Assembly (NCBI RefSeq): GCF_009764265.1
Contig: NZ_RWIR01000071.1
Location: 1 to 43,449, forward strand
Length of the DNA: 43,449 bases
Reading direction: 5' to 3'
Source of the DNA: Pseudomonas sp. PB101
GTDB lineage: Bacteria > Pseudomonadota > Gammaproteobacteria > Pseudomonadales > Pseudomonadaceae
Made by a program: the position numbers and the translations under genes. Under the pieces are notes generated by a model. That model was not told the DNA's origin, made no database searches, and saw nothing but the letters and a program-made list of their open reading frames with translations. Below, in pieces: positions 30,973 to 41,773 of the stretch (its first letter is position 1; each line of letters opens with the position of its first letter).

Positions 30973-31045
30973 CGACGTATGTACGTCGTTTTGGCTAGTC
31001 TCCAAGAGCATCGCTGCTCTAGAATCACCCTCATTGGCGGGTGAT
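30973..31045 (-). promoter_or_regulatory. Three tandem dyads upstream of the 82-residue gene
   Basis: From right to left: ATCACCC...GGGTGAT (31024-31045), GAGCA-TCGC-TGCTC (31006-31019), and CGACGTA-TG-TACGTCG (30973-30988, perfect). They stand head to tail within 73 bp, ending 24 bp before the ATG of the minus-strand gene. They could fold as a three-hairpin leader RNA, or the last, very symmetric one could be a protein operator. No T run follows any of them, so they are not a simple terminator. Confidence 0.5.
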
Positions 31046-31382
31046 TGATGTTTATCTAAAGCAATTTTTTGCTGACGATATGTAGGAAATTTTTTTCTCT
31101 TCATGAGATTTTTCCCCGAAGTTGATAGTCCATAATTTTCTGGCAACAGGAAGGGCGTTTTCCTTCAGCCTTTGACGAACGCCAGTCAGGACGACGCGAG
31201 TGACGTTCCAGTAGTCTTCTCAAGCTTCGTGATGAATGAGTGCACTGCTCATTCAGGACTTCAATCCGGGTACTTTGGCTGCACCTTCGGCATTGCCGCT
31301 TTTTTGCCTGTGCGTTCACTTTTCGCGCACGGCACCATTTTTCAGATGTGGGGATGTTTCCTTGGCAGTAAGTAATCTCGAT
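31046..31382. other. AT-rich gap without a recognised gene
   Basis: No convincing gene. It holds T runs, a small AGCAA/TTGCT hairpin (31060-31073) and a clear 8-bp stem TGAATGAG-TGCACTG-CTCATTCA (31233-31254). The promoter of the next plus-strand gene must lie here. Short frames cover it on both strands but none has a start context. Confidence 0.5.
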
Positions 31383-31832
31383 ATGCATGCCTTGTTCGTG
31401 CTGGGCGACCTGCGCGCAAAGCTGGTCAAGCAGTTTCAGTCGCGTTTCGTCTACATCACCGAACAGAACGCTGAAGGCATCTACATTGCCGAAATCGACA
31501 CCGAATCAGCCCTGGTGGTGGACGACAAACCCGGACTCAAGCTCAAGGTCGGCGATCATTTCAGCGCGTCCGTGCTGCCCAGTCGCGAAGGCGGCAAGCT
31601 GGACATCAGGTTCCGCGACATCAAGCTGACGGTCTACGGAATCGGCGATTACGCCTTCGTGACCACGGCCGACGGCCAGGGGGTCGTGTTCAAGGAAGGT
31701 CACAGCGTGGTGATGGTATTTGCCGCTCACCAACAATTGCAGGAAGGCCTGACCAAGACCCTCAAGGCCGTGACCACCAAAGTGGCCAAGTGGCGCAAGG
31801 GCGAGCTGGTGACCTTCAAGGCCAGCGAGTGA
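31383..31832 (+). CDS. Hypothetical protein, beta-rich
   Basis: 149 residues from ATG 31383 (MHALFVLGDLRAKLVKQFQS). A TTG at 31362 with GGGGA 7 bp upstream is a serious alternative, since the ATG has no ribosome binding site. The product is beta-rich with alternating charged strands (YIAEIDTESALVVDDKPGLK, then LDIRFRDIKLTVYGIGDY) and ends in a helical, Lys-rich tail (EGLTKTLKAVTTKVAKWRKG). No known domain. It overlaps the next gene by 4 bp (GTGA), so the two are coupled. Confidence 0.65.
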   Translation: MHALFVLGDLRAKLVKQFQSRFVYITEQNAEGIYIAEIDTESALVVDDKPGLKLKVGDHFSASVLPSREGGKLDIRFRDIKLTVYGIGDYAFVTTADGQGVVFKEGHSVVMVFAAHQQLQEGLTKTLKAVTTKVAKWRKGELVTFKASE

Positions 31833-32035
31833 CGACCCTGACCCGCGCCGACTTTCACGAACAGAACCTGGCCAGCGCTCAAGACGAAGCGCGGCGGCTG
31901 TTCGGGCACAAGAGCATTCTGCAGGGCGCCTGGTTGAACTGGGTGGCGTCACAGCTTTACCAACTGCAACCGGCGCCCTACGCCAGCATGGTCAGGCGAG
32001 AGCTGATGCGTCTGCAGGAAATTTCGGAAAACTGA
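31829..32035 (+). CDS. Small hypothetical protein, coupled to the gene before
   Basis: 68 residues from GTG 31829, which overlaps the previous stop as GTGA. The product (TRADFHEQNLASAQDEARRL, then FGHKSILQGAWLNWVASQLY) is mostly helical, with an aromatic, amphipathic centre. No named domain. Translation coupling implies that it works with the beta-rich protein before it. Confidence 0.65.
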   Translation: MTTLTRADFHEQNLASAQDEARRLFGHKSILQGAWLNWVASQLYQLQPAPYASMVRRELMRLQEISEN

Positions 32036-32152
32036 TCCACGCACCTCGAAAGCAGGAACCTCTACTACAGTCAGTGGACTGAGTATTCAGAGGCTTCGCG
32101 GTCTACTGCCAGGCCATCCCGCTATTGCCTGAACAGCACGAGGTGCAAAAGC

Positions 32153-33166
32153 ATGAACGGATTTCGACGGTTGCTGGCTGCTGTCCTGGCCACTTTCGCT
32201 TTGCTCGCGACACCCGCCACGGTAATTGCCGCCCAGAAGCCGATCCACTTCGCCGACCTGAACTGGGAAAGCGGCAGCCTGATCACCGATGTCCTGCGCA
32301 TCATTGTCGAAAAGGGCTACGGGCTGCCCACCGATACCTTGCCGGGCACCACCATTACCCTGGAAACCGCGCTGGCCAACAATGACATCCAGGTCATTGG
32401 CGAAGAATGGGCCGGCCGCAGCCCGGTCTGGGTCAAGGCGGAAGCCGAAGGCAAGGTCGTCAGCCTCGGCGACACGGTCAAGGGCGCAACCGAAGGCTGG
32501 TGGGTGCCGGAGTACGTGATCAAGGGCGACCCGGCCAAGGGCATCAAGCCGCTGGCGCCGGACCTGCGCAGTGTCAGCGACCTGGCGAAATACAAAGACG
32601 TGTTCAAGGACCCGGAAGCGCCGACCAAGGGGCGTTTCCTCAACAGCCCCATCGGCTGGACCTCGGAAGTGGTCAACAAACAGAAGCTCAAGGCGTATGG
32701 CCTGGAAGACAGCTACGTGAACTTTCGCAGCGGCTCGGGCGCGGCACTGGATGCCGAGATCAGCTCGTCGATTCATCGCGGCAAGCCGGTACTGTTTTAC
32801 TACTGGTCGCCCACGCCGCTGCTCGGCCGCTTCAAGCTGATCCAGCTCGAAGAACCACCGTTCGACGCCGAAGCCTGGAAGACCCTGACCGACGCGGACA
32901 ACCGCAACCCGCAACCCACCCGTTCCCTGGCCTCGAAGTTGTCGATCGGGGTGTCCACTCCCTTCCAGAAGCAATACCCGCAGATCGCCGAATTCTTCGC
33001 CAAGGTCGGCTTTCCGATCGACCCGCTGAACAAGGCGCTGGCCGAGATGAGCGAGAAACATACGCCACCGCGCCAGGCCGCAGAGGCGTTCATGAAGGCT
33101 CACCCGGACGTCTGGCGGGCCTGGCTGCCCAAGGACGTGGCGGATAAAGTCTCTGCCGGAATGTGA
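32153..33166 (+). CDS. Glycine betaine/choline/carnitine-type ABC transporter binding protein
   Basis: 337 residues from ATG 32153. The signal peptide is about residues 1-26 (LLAAVLATFALLATPATVIA). It has the OpuAC/ProX pattern: KPIHFADLNWESGSLITDVL, then GTTITLETALANNDIQVIGE (with the EW pair that forms part of the aromatic box), ATEGWWVPEY, and PVLFYYWSPTPLLGRFKLIQ. The Trp and Tyr residues in these places bind the quaternary ammonium group in the family. No permease or ATPase gene is nearby, as for the CaiX/CbcX/BetX type orphan binding proteins of Pseudomonas that share one CbcWV transporter. Ligand choice cannot be read from sequence alone. Confidence 0.87.
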   Translation: MNGFRRLLAAVLATFALLATPATVIAAQKPIHFADLNWESGSLITDVLRIIVEKGYGLPTDTLPGTTITLETALANNDIQVIGEEWAGRSPVWVKAEAEGKVVSLGDTVKGATEGWWVPEYVIKGDPAKGIKPLAPDLRSVSDLAKYKDVFKDPEAPTKGRFLNSPIGWTSEVVNKQKLKAYGLEDSYVNFRSGSGAALDAEISSSIHRGKPVLFYYWSPTPLLGRFKLIQLEEPPFDAEAWKTLTDADNRNPQPTRSLASKLSIGVSTPFQKQYPQIAEFFAKVGFPIDPLNKALAEMSEKHTPPRQAAEAFMKAHPDVWRAWLPKDVADKVSAGM

Positions 33167-33267
33167 GCGGCCGCCGGTATGAACTTTTGGTCTTGCACTT
33201 GTCCGCGCATTACGCGAAAAGCCGACTAGCCTGTTCTGTTCATATCCCTTTCAAGGATCTCTGAACC

Positions 33268-33705
33268 ATGACCTTGCTGTTGGCTCAGTGGCTGGTGACG
33301 ATCTTCGCAGCGATCAGTCTGATGCATGTGTATTGGGCGCTGGGTGGTGAGTGGGCAGCGGTGGCGGCGGTCCCGCAAGTACCGCAGGAGGGCAGCGTAC
33401 AGCTGCGACCGGCGTTCAAGCCACGAGGCTGGATCACGCTGGTGGTGGCTGCGCTGTTGCTGTTGATTGCCGTACTGGTGTGCTGGCGGGTGGGTTGGTG
33501 GTTGCCACCCTTGCATCACTGGTGGTTGCAGTGGGTGATCAGCGCGATTGCGATTTTGCTGTTTGCCCGGGCCATCGGCGATTCGGAACTGGTGGGTTTT
33601 TTCAAAGAGGTCAAAGGCTCGAAATTTGCCCGGCTCGATACCTGGGTTTATTCGCCGTTGTGTGTGGTGCTGGGGGCGGGGTTGTTGGCGGTGGCGTGGG
33701 TCTGA
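33268..33705 (+). CDS. DUF3995 family membrane protein
   Basis: 145 residues from ATG 33268. Four hydrophobic helices: LLAQWLVTIFAAISLMHVYW at the N-terminus, GWITLVVAALLLLIAVLVCW, WWLQWVISAIAILLFARAIG, and VYSPLCVVLGAGLLAVAWV at the C-terminus. The HVYWALGG start and the DTWVYSPLC segment before the last helix are typical of DUF3995. Function unknown. It is a single gene, followed by a REP. Confidence 0.82.
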   Translation: MTLLLAQWLVTIFAAISLMHVYWALGGEWAAVAAVPQVPQEGSVQLRPAFKPRGWITLVVAALLLLIAVLVCWRVGWWLPPLHHWWLQWVISAIAILLFARAIGDSELVGFFKEVKGSKFARLDTWVYSPLCVVLGAGLLAVAWV

Positions 33706-33742
33706 GGCAGGCCGGTCATGATGCATTGACCGGTCCATCGCC

Positions 33743-33807
33743 ATCGCTGGCAAGCCAGCTCCCACAGGAATTGCGCTGAACCCTGTGGGAGCTGGCTTGC
33801 CAGCGAT
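33743..33807 (+). repeat. REP pair (GTGGGAGCTGGCTTGCCAGCGA type)
   Basis: ATCGCTGGCAAGCCAGCTCC and the inverted copy ending TTGCCAGCGAT, tail to tail around a 14-bp spacer. It lies between the convergent DUF3995 and shaG genes. Confidence 0.9.
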
Positions 33808-33838
33808 GAGGCCGGTCCAGGCAATACAAATCCTTGGT

Positions 33839-34201
33839 CTAACTACCGCTCTCGGTCCGCCGGCTGCTCACCTCGGCCGGCACATCATCGCCTGCCATGC
33901 GTTTGCGAAACAACGCCGCCCGGGCCAGCAGCAAGGTCGTCACCGGTACGGTAAGCGCCAGCAGGATCGGAATCAGCCAGGCGTGCAGTACCGGCGAGGA
34001 CTTGAGCGCCGAAAAGTAGATGATCGAGGCCAGCGCCACGCACCAGGCCCCGAGCGTCGACGCCAGGGCCGGTGGGTGCATGCGCTGGAAGTAGTCCTTC
34101 ATGCGCAGCAGTCCCGTGGCGCCGATCAGCGCAAGCAGGCCGCCGAGCACCAGCAGGATCGCCACGGGGATTTCCACCCACATCGACAAGGGCGCATTCA
34201 T
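33839..34201 (-). CDS. shaG: Monovalent cation/H+ antiporter subunit G
   Basis: 120 residues from ATG 34201. Three membrane helices: VEIPVAILLVLGGLLALIGA, SIIYFSALKSS area, and HAWLIPILLALTVPVTTLLL. The GLLRMKDYFQRMHPPALAST segment is the signature of MrpG/PhaG/MnhG. Last gene of the six-gene operon; its start overlaps shaF (ATGA, 4 bp). The Mrp complex is a multi-subunit antiporter related to the membrane arm of complex I, exchanging Na+ or K+ for protons for salt and pH tolerance. Confidence 0.92.
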   Translation of the reverse strand: MNAPLSMWVEIPVAILLVLGGLLALIGATGLLRMKDYFQRMHPPALASTLGAWCVALASIIYFSALKSSPVLHAWLIPILLALTVPVTTLLLARAALFRKRMAGDDVPAEVSSRRTESGS

Positions 34202-34476
34202 TCGATCACCTCACCACGCAGCAGAAATTTCGCCAGGGCGAACGAGCCGACGAAGCCGAACAGTGCGATCAGCAGCGCCGCTTCGAAGTACGTGTCGCTG
34301 GCATAACGGATACCCAACGTCAGCATCATCAGCATCGCGACGATGTACAGGTAATCCAGCGCCAGAACCCGGTCCTGGGCCGACGGCCCCTTGAACAGGC
34401 GGATCAGCGTCAGGATCATCGCCAGGGAAAACAGGAACAGGCTCAGCAGGATCGCATTCGCCAGCAACGGGCTCAT
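34198..34476 (-). CDS. shaF: Monovalent cation/H+ antiporter subunit F
   Basis: 92 residues from ATG 34476. Three membrane helices (LANAILLSLFLFSLAMILTL, LDYLYIVAMLMMLTLGIRYA, FEAALLIALFGFVGSFALAK). The segment KGPSAQDRVLALDYLYIVA is the MrpF/PhaF signature with the conserved DR-AD/LD pair. It overlaps shaE and shaG by 4 bp each. Confidence 0.92.
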   Translation of the reverse strand: MSPLLANAILLSLFLFSLAMILTLIRLFKGPSAQDRVLALDYLYIVAMLMMLTLGIRYASDTYFEAALLIALFGFVGSFALAKFLLRGEVIE

Positions 34477-34961
34477 TCGAAGATCTCCATCAACGGGCGT
34501 TCGTAGGCCGCCTTGAAGTGCTGGATGAACAGCGCCTCATCGTCCAGGTCGAAGACGTGCAACAGCAAAATGCTGCGGTCCAGCGCCAGTTCCGACCAGA
34601 CCGTACCGGGCACCACCGTGGTAATCATCGACAGCGCGGCCAGGCCGTTGGCATCGCGCAAGTCCAGCGGCACCTTGATGAATCGCGAGCGGGGCGGGCG
34701 GCGACCCGCATTGAGCACGCTCCAGGCCACGGCGAGGTTGGACACCAGCACATCGCGCCCGACCAGCAGGACCAGGCGCAGGATCACCCAGGGACGACGG
34801 ATGCGTACCGGCAGCGGACGCAGCCTGCGCATCATCAGCGGTGCACAAAACCCCAGCGCCGCCCCCAGCAGCAGATTGCCGGGGCTTGTCGACAGGTTCA
34901 GCAACAGCCACAGGAGGCACAGGGCCAGCGACAGCAAGGGTGCCGGAAACAGGCGCTTCAT
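34473..34961 (-). CDS. shaE: Monovalent cation/H+ antiporter subunit E
   Basis: 162 residues from ATG 34961. Two N-terminal helices (PLLSLALCLLWLLLNLSTSP, NLLLGAALGFCAPLMM) and a cytoplasmic C-terminal part with FIKVPLDLRDANGLAALSMI, then VPGTVWSELALDRSILLLHV, the typical MrpE/PhaE pattern. It overlaps the D and F genes by 4 bp. Confidence 0.92.
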   Translation of the reverse strand: MKRLFPAPLLSLALCLLWLLLNLSTSPGNLLLGAALGFCAPLMMRRLRPLPVRIRRPWVILRLVLLVGRDVLVSNLAVAWSVLNAGRRPPRSRFIKVPLDLRDANGLAALSMITTVVPGTVWSELALDRSILLLHVFDLDDEALFIQHFKAAYERPLMEIFE

Positions 34962-36643
34962 GGTTGCACCTCCTGCGGGGTCGTCTCGACCGACGGATTA
35001 GGCACGGCGCGGGTGTCGAGCACCGCCATCACGTATTGCTGCGGGCTGTACAAGGCATCGGCGGCCGCTTGGGTGTAGCGCAGCAGCGGATCGGCCATGA
35101 AGGTCAGCGCAATGCTCAGGCCCAGCAGGGCGAAGATCGGTACGCATTCCAGGCGTCGCAACAGGGGCGAGGGTCGTTCGGCTGGCGTCCAGAAGCGCTG
35201 GATGCCCAGGCGCGAGAACGCGATCAACGACGCCAGCCCGGACAGGATCAGCAATGCCAGCAAGCCCCACGCAGCGTTGGAAACCGGTGTGTCGCCGCTG
35301 TTGCCCAGGCCCAATGGATTGAGCAGGGCGCCGATCAACCCGAGTTTGCCGATAAACCCGGAGAGCGGCGGCATGCCGATGATCAGCAAGGCGCAGGCGA
35401 TGAAACTCAGGCCGAGAAAGGCCATGGTCCAGGGAATCACCTGGCCGACCACGGCTTTTTGTTCGTCGTCGAGGTTGATGCCTTTAGGCGGATGCAGGGA
35501 TTCCAGTGGCCGCGGCAGCAATTCGGTTTCATCTTCGAGCAGCACTTCGTTGGCCGAGCGCGAGCGCTCGATCAGTTCGGCCAGCAGGAACAGCGCGCTC
35601 AACGCCAGGGTCGAACTGAACAGGTAGAACAACGCCGCGCCGACCAGGTTCGGCTGGGCGAAACCGATGGTCGACAACAGAATGCCCGCCGACACCAGGA
35701 TGCTCAGGCTGGCCATGCGCTCCAGGCGTTGCGCGGCGAGGATCGCGATGGCGGCGCAGACGATGGTCGCCATGCCGCCGTAGATCAGCCACTGCCCGCC
35801 AAAGAACGCCGAAGCCCCGGCCTGGGCGGAGAACAGCAGCGTCCACAGGCGCAGCAAGGTGTAGACGCCGACCTTGGTCATGATCGCGAACATCGCCGCC
35901 ACCGGTGCGCTGGCCGAGGAATAGGCCGGCACCAGCCAGAAGTTCAGCGGCCACATGCCGGCCTTGGCCAGGAACGCCACGGCCAGAATCCCCGCGCCGG
36001 CGTGCAGCAAGCCGCGATCGGCTGCGGACACCAACGGGACCTTTACCGCCAGGTCGGCCATGTTCAGGGTGCCGGTGACGCCATAGATCAGCGCCGCGCC
36101 AATCAGGAACAGCGACGAGGCCAGCAGGTTGATCGAGATGTAATGCAGCCCCGACGATACCCGCGCCCGGCCCGAGCCGTGGAGCATCAAGCCGTAGGAC
36201 GCCGCCAGCAACACCTCGAAGAACACGAACAGGTTGAACAGGTCGGCGGTGAGGAATGCGCCGTACAGGCCCATCAACTGGATCTGGAACAGCGCGTGAA
36301 AGCTCGAACCGGCGCTGTCCCAGCGGGCCATGGCAAACAGCAGGGCCGTGACGCCGATGATGCCGGTCAGCACCAGCATCAGCGCCGACAGGCGATCGAC
36401 CACCAGCACCAGGCCGAACGGCACTTGCCAGTTGCTCGGCAGGTACACGCCGATGGAGCCGGGCACGCCGGTGGTTTGCGTCCATTGCAGCAACGCCACG
36501 GCAATGCCCAGCCCGAGCAGGCTGGAGAACAGATTGATCCTGGCCTTGAGCGGCCGGTGCTTCTCGCCGAGCATCAACATGATCGCAGCAGTCAGCAACG
36601 GCAGCAGAATGGGCGCGACGATCAGGTGGGTCATCGCCATCAT
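34958..36643 (-). CDS. shaD: Monovalent cation/H+ antiporter subunit D
   Basis: 561 residues; ATG 36643 overlaps the C gene by 4 bp. It belongs to the NuoL/M/N-like antiporter family (proton-translocating subunits of complex I), with about 14 helices. FLTADLFNLFVFFEVLLAAS holds the conserved Glu (FFE) of the proton path; AVAFLAKAGMWPLNFWLVPA has the conserved Lys, and ASAPVAAMFAIMTKVGVYTL another Lys region. There is an extra hydrophilic loop near residues 345-390 (DETELLPRPLESLHPPKGIN) as is usual in this branch. Partner of shaA in cation/proton exchange. Confidence 0.92.
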   Translation of the reverse strand: MMAMTHLIVAPILLPLLTAAIMLMLGEKHRPLKARINLFSSLLGLGIAVALLQWTQTTGVPGSIGVYLPSNWQVPFGLVLVVDRLSALMLVLTGIIGVTALLFAMARWDSAGSSFHALFQIQLMGLYGAFLTADLFNLFVFFEVLLAASYGLMLHGSGRARVSSGLHYISINLLASSLFLIGAALIYGVTGTLNMADLAVKVPLVSAADRGLLHAGAGILAVAFLAKAGMWPLNFWLVPAYSSASAPVAAMFAIMTKVGVYTLLRLWTLLFSAQAGASAFFGGQWLIYGGMATIVCAAIAILAAQRLERMASLSILVSAGILLSTIGFAQPNLVGAALFYLFSSTLALSALFLLAELIERSRSANEVLLEDETELLPRPLESLHPPKGINLDDEQKAVVGQVIPWTMAFLGLSFIACALLIIGMPPLSGFIGKLGLIGALLNPLGLGNSGDTPVSNAAWGLLALLILSGLASLIAFSRLGIQRFWTPAERPSPLLRRLECVPIFALLGLSIALTFMADPLLRYTQAAADALYSPQQYVMAVLDTRAVPNPSVETTPQEVQP

Positions 36644-36983
36644 TCTTTAGGCTCCCGGCCATCCACATGGTCGGTGCCGGTCAGGCCCCGGGAAGCCAGC
36701 AACACCACGAGGAACAACGCGGTCATGGCGAAGCTGATAACGATCGCGGTCAACACCAGGGCCTGTGGCAACGGGTCGGTGTAATGCAGCAGGTCCTGGG
36801 GTATGCCGTCCTTGATGATCGGCTCCTTGCCGATGAACAGGCTGCCCATGCTGAAAATGAACAGATTGACCCCGTAGGACAGCAGGCACAGGCCCATGAC
36901 CACCTGGAACGTCCGCGGACGCAGGATCAGCCAGACGCCGGACGCGGCCAGTACGCCGATGGCGATTGCGATGACTTCTTCCA

Positions 36984-36984
<1 letters not shown>
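36640..36984 (-). CDS. shaC: Monovalent cation/H+ antiporter subunit C
   Basis: 114 residues from ATG 36984, overlapping the A gene by one base (TGATG). NuoK-like three-helix protein: AIAIGVLAASGVWLILRPRT, QVVMGLCLLSYGVNLFIFSM (with the family's GL-L-S/N-VNL pattern), and ALVLTAIVISFAMTALFLVV. Intact. Confidence 0.92.
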
Positions 36985-39902
<2,918 letters not shown>

Positions 39903-40050
39903 AGGCTTCTAATCTGCGGAAGTTTGTGAAGCATCATACGTGCCAGCTCCCGGATCGCCAAACGCCAAGCTGTCGCAGAATCCTACACGGTAGTCCGAAA
40001 AAGCCTGTTTAACATTGTTTCAGGGGGAGGGGTTTCGTCAGTACTGGCCC

Positions 40051-40146
40051 CATCGCGGGCAAGCCCGCTCCCACAGAGTTTGTGGTCGTACACAGAAACG
40101 CATGCACACCTACGGACCCTGTGGGAGCGGGCTTGCCCGCGATAGC
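40051..40146 (+). repeat. REP pair (GTGGGAGCGGGCTTGCCCGCGA type)
   Basis: ATCGCGGGCAAGCCCGCTCC and the inverted copy GGGAGCGGGCTTGCCCGCGA around a ~50-bp spacer, between the start of shaA and the end of the EamA gene. Confidence 0.92.
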
Positions 40147-40175
40147 TATCTATTGAGCACCACAAAACCAACAGT

Positions 40176-41111
40176 CTAGCTCTGTATCTCCTGCTCCAGC
40201 TCTTCCTCAGCCGCAGCCGCCTTACCCTTGGTCTTCAACTCGCTGACAATCACCGCCGCCACAATCAACCCGGCGCCAACCAGGGCAATCGCCGGCAGGC
40301 GTTCCCCGGCAATGCGCCCGACAATCCCGGCCCACACCGGCTCGCCGGCATAGATCAGCGTGGCGCGGGTCGGTGAAACGCTTTTCTGCGCCCAGTTCAT
40401 CGCCACCTGGATCGCCGCGCTGGCCGCCCCCAGGCCCAGCGCGCTGCACAGCAGCAGCCAGGAGAAATCCGGAAGCGCCTCGTTGGTCGGCACCACCATC
40501 AGGAACGACAGCACCGAAGTGACCGCCAGTTGCACCACCGTCACCCGGCGCACATCGACCTGGCCGGCATAGGTGCTGATCAGGATGATCTCGGCGGCAA
40601 TGGCCACGGCGCTGATCAGGGTGGCGATTTCGCCGGGGCTGAAGTTGAACGACGCACCGGCCGGCCCGGACAACAGCATCAACCCGGTAAAGGCCAGCAT
40701 GATGCCGATGCTCGGCATCAACCCCGGACGCCGCCCCAGCACCAGCCATTGCAGCAACGGCACAAAGGGCACGTACAGCGCGGTAATGAACGCAGACTGG
40801 CTGCTGGGAATGCTTTGCAGCCCGACCGTCTGCAAGCCATAACCGAGCATGATCGCCACGCCGATGAACGACCCGGCCTTGATTTCGAACAGGCTCAGGT
40901 CGCGCAGGTGACGCCAGGAAAACAGGGCGACGATGCTCGCGGCGGCGGCAAAGCGCAGGCCGACGAAAAACATCGGGCCGCTGACGGTCATCGCGTGCTG
41001 GACCAGCAGGAAGGTGCCGCCCCAGACCATCGTGATCAGCACCAGCACGCATTCGGCCTTGCTGAACCTTGTAAAACGGGAAGAAGCCTTTGGGGAGTTC
41101 ACCGACGTCAT
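40176..41111 (-). CDS. EamA/DMT superfamily transporter
   Basis: 311 residues from ATG 41111 (MTSVNSPKASSRF), with AAGGTC upstream. The frame is open far upstream into the regulator gene, but that part is antisense and has no start signal. Ten membrane helices in two repeated EamA halves: ECVLVLITMVWGGTFLLVQH (helix 1) and, in the second half, ISAVAIAAEIILISTYAGQV, with GLGAASAAIQVAMNWAQKSV and SPTRATLIYAGEPVWAGIVG as the second-repeat signature. Drug/metabolite export or uptake; the substrate is unknown. It is divergent from an XRE-cupin regulator that probably controls it. Confidence 0.9.
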   Translation of the reverse strand: MTSVNSPKASSRFTRFSKAECVLVLITMVWGGTFLLVQHAMTVSGPMFFVGLRFAAAASIVALFSWRHLRDLSLFEIKAGSFIGVAIMLGYGLQTVGLQSIPSSQSAFITALYVPFVPLLQWLVLGRRPGLMPSIGIMLAFTGLMLLSGPAGASFNFSPGEIATLISAVAIAAEIILISTYAGQVDVRRVTVVQLAVTSVLSFLMVVPTNEALPDFSWLLLCSALGLGAASAAIQVAMNWAQKSVSPTRATLIYAGEPVWAGIVGRIAGERLPAIALVGAGLIVAAVIVSELKTKGKAAAAEEELEQEIQS

Positions 41112-41133
41112 GACCTTGCACGCTACAGGAGGG

Positions 41134-41170
41134 GGACGCACAATGCGTCCAATGTTGCGCAGTATACTGC
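41134..41170. promoter_or_regulatory. Two perfect palindromes in the EamA/XRE divergent gap
   Basis: GGACGCA-CAA-TGCGTCC (41134-41150, 17 bp, perfect arms) and GCAGTATACTGC (41159-41170, 12 bp, perfect). The second contains TATACT, usable as a -10 box in either direction. In the 72-bp gap between two divergent starts these are strong candidates for the operator(s) of the XRE regulator. Confidence 0.65.
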
Positions 41171-41183
41171 CCAACCCCACCCA

Positions 41184-41759
41184 GTGAGCAATATAGTGCA
41201 CAAAGATTCTACTCAACGGGCTTCGGTCCTCCAGCACGTCAGTCAGAACGTCCGTCGTTTGCGGCATGCCGCCGACCTGAGCCAGAGCGCGCTGGCCGAA
41301 AAGTCCGGCGTCAGCCGGCGCATGCTGGTGGCGATCGAGGCGGGGGAAAAGAACGTCAGCCTGACCACCCTCGACCGGGTGGCCGAAGCCCTCGATGTCG
41401 CCTTCAGTGATTTGATCCAGGCGCCCGACGCCCGCGATCCCAGCCGGATCAACGAGCTGGCCTGGACCGGCAGCATCCCCGGCAGCAAGGCCGTGTTGCT
41501 CTCCAAGGCCCAGGCCAGCCGCGAAGTCGAACAATGGGAGTGGTGCCTGCAACCGGGCGAAGTGTATCCGTCGGAACCGGACGCCGATGGCTGGAGCGAG
41601 CAGATTTATGTCTTCGAAGGTTGCCTGACCGTTATGCTCGGCGACCAGCCACAGCAGATCGCCGCGGGTGAATTTTTCATGTTCGCCAGCAACCAGCCGC
41701 ACTGTTATCGCAACGACGGGGCAGTGGCGGCGCGGTTTGTGCGCAATGTGGTGATCTGA
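41184..41759 (+). CDS. XRE-family regulator with C-terminal cupin domain
   Basis: 191 residues from GTG 41184; GTG 41196 in the same frame is an alternative. N-terminal HTH_3 at ~18-72 (VSQNVRRLRHAADLSQSALA, then EKSGVSRRMLVAIEAGEKNV and LDRVAEALDVAFSDLI). The C-terminal cupin (~95-190) has GWSEQIYVFEGCLTVMLGDQ and IAAGEFFMFASNQPHCYRND, with His in the last segment as possible metal ligand. This layout (HTH plus small-molecule-binding cupin) is common in regulators of neighbouring transport or catabolic genes. It is divergent from the EamA transporter over two palindromes and likely senses its substrate. Confidence 0.88.
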   Translation: MSNIVHKDSTQRASVLQHVSQNVRRLRHAADLSQSALAEKSGVSRRMLVAIEAGEKNVSLTTLDRVAEALDVAFSDLIQAPDARDPSRINELAWTGSIPGSKAVLLSKAQASREVEQWEWCLQPGEVYPSEPDADGWSEQIYVFEGCLTVMLGDQPQQIAAGEFFMFASNQPHCYRNDGAVAARFVRNVVI

Positions 41760-41773
41760 ACAGGGAGAGCAGG

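Noticed and set aside
34841..36784. 647-codon plus-strand frame across shaC-shaE
   Set aside because: Gln/Arg/His-rich shadow of overlapping antiporter genes that are clearly recognised on the other strand.
39983..40171. 62-codon minus-strand frame after the EamA gene
   Set aside because: It is mostly translated REP sequence (ARSHRV/GLARDG-type words that appear at every REP).
40530..41183. Upstream extension of the XRE-cupin frame through the EamA gene
   Set aside because: It has no domain content and is antisense to a complete transporter; the HTH begins only after 41184.
41112..41702. N-terminal extension of the EamA frame into the XRE-cupin gene
   Set aside because: Antisense to the regulator; the true transporter start is the ATG at 41111, where the first membrane helix soon follows.
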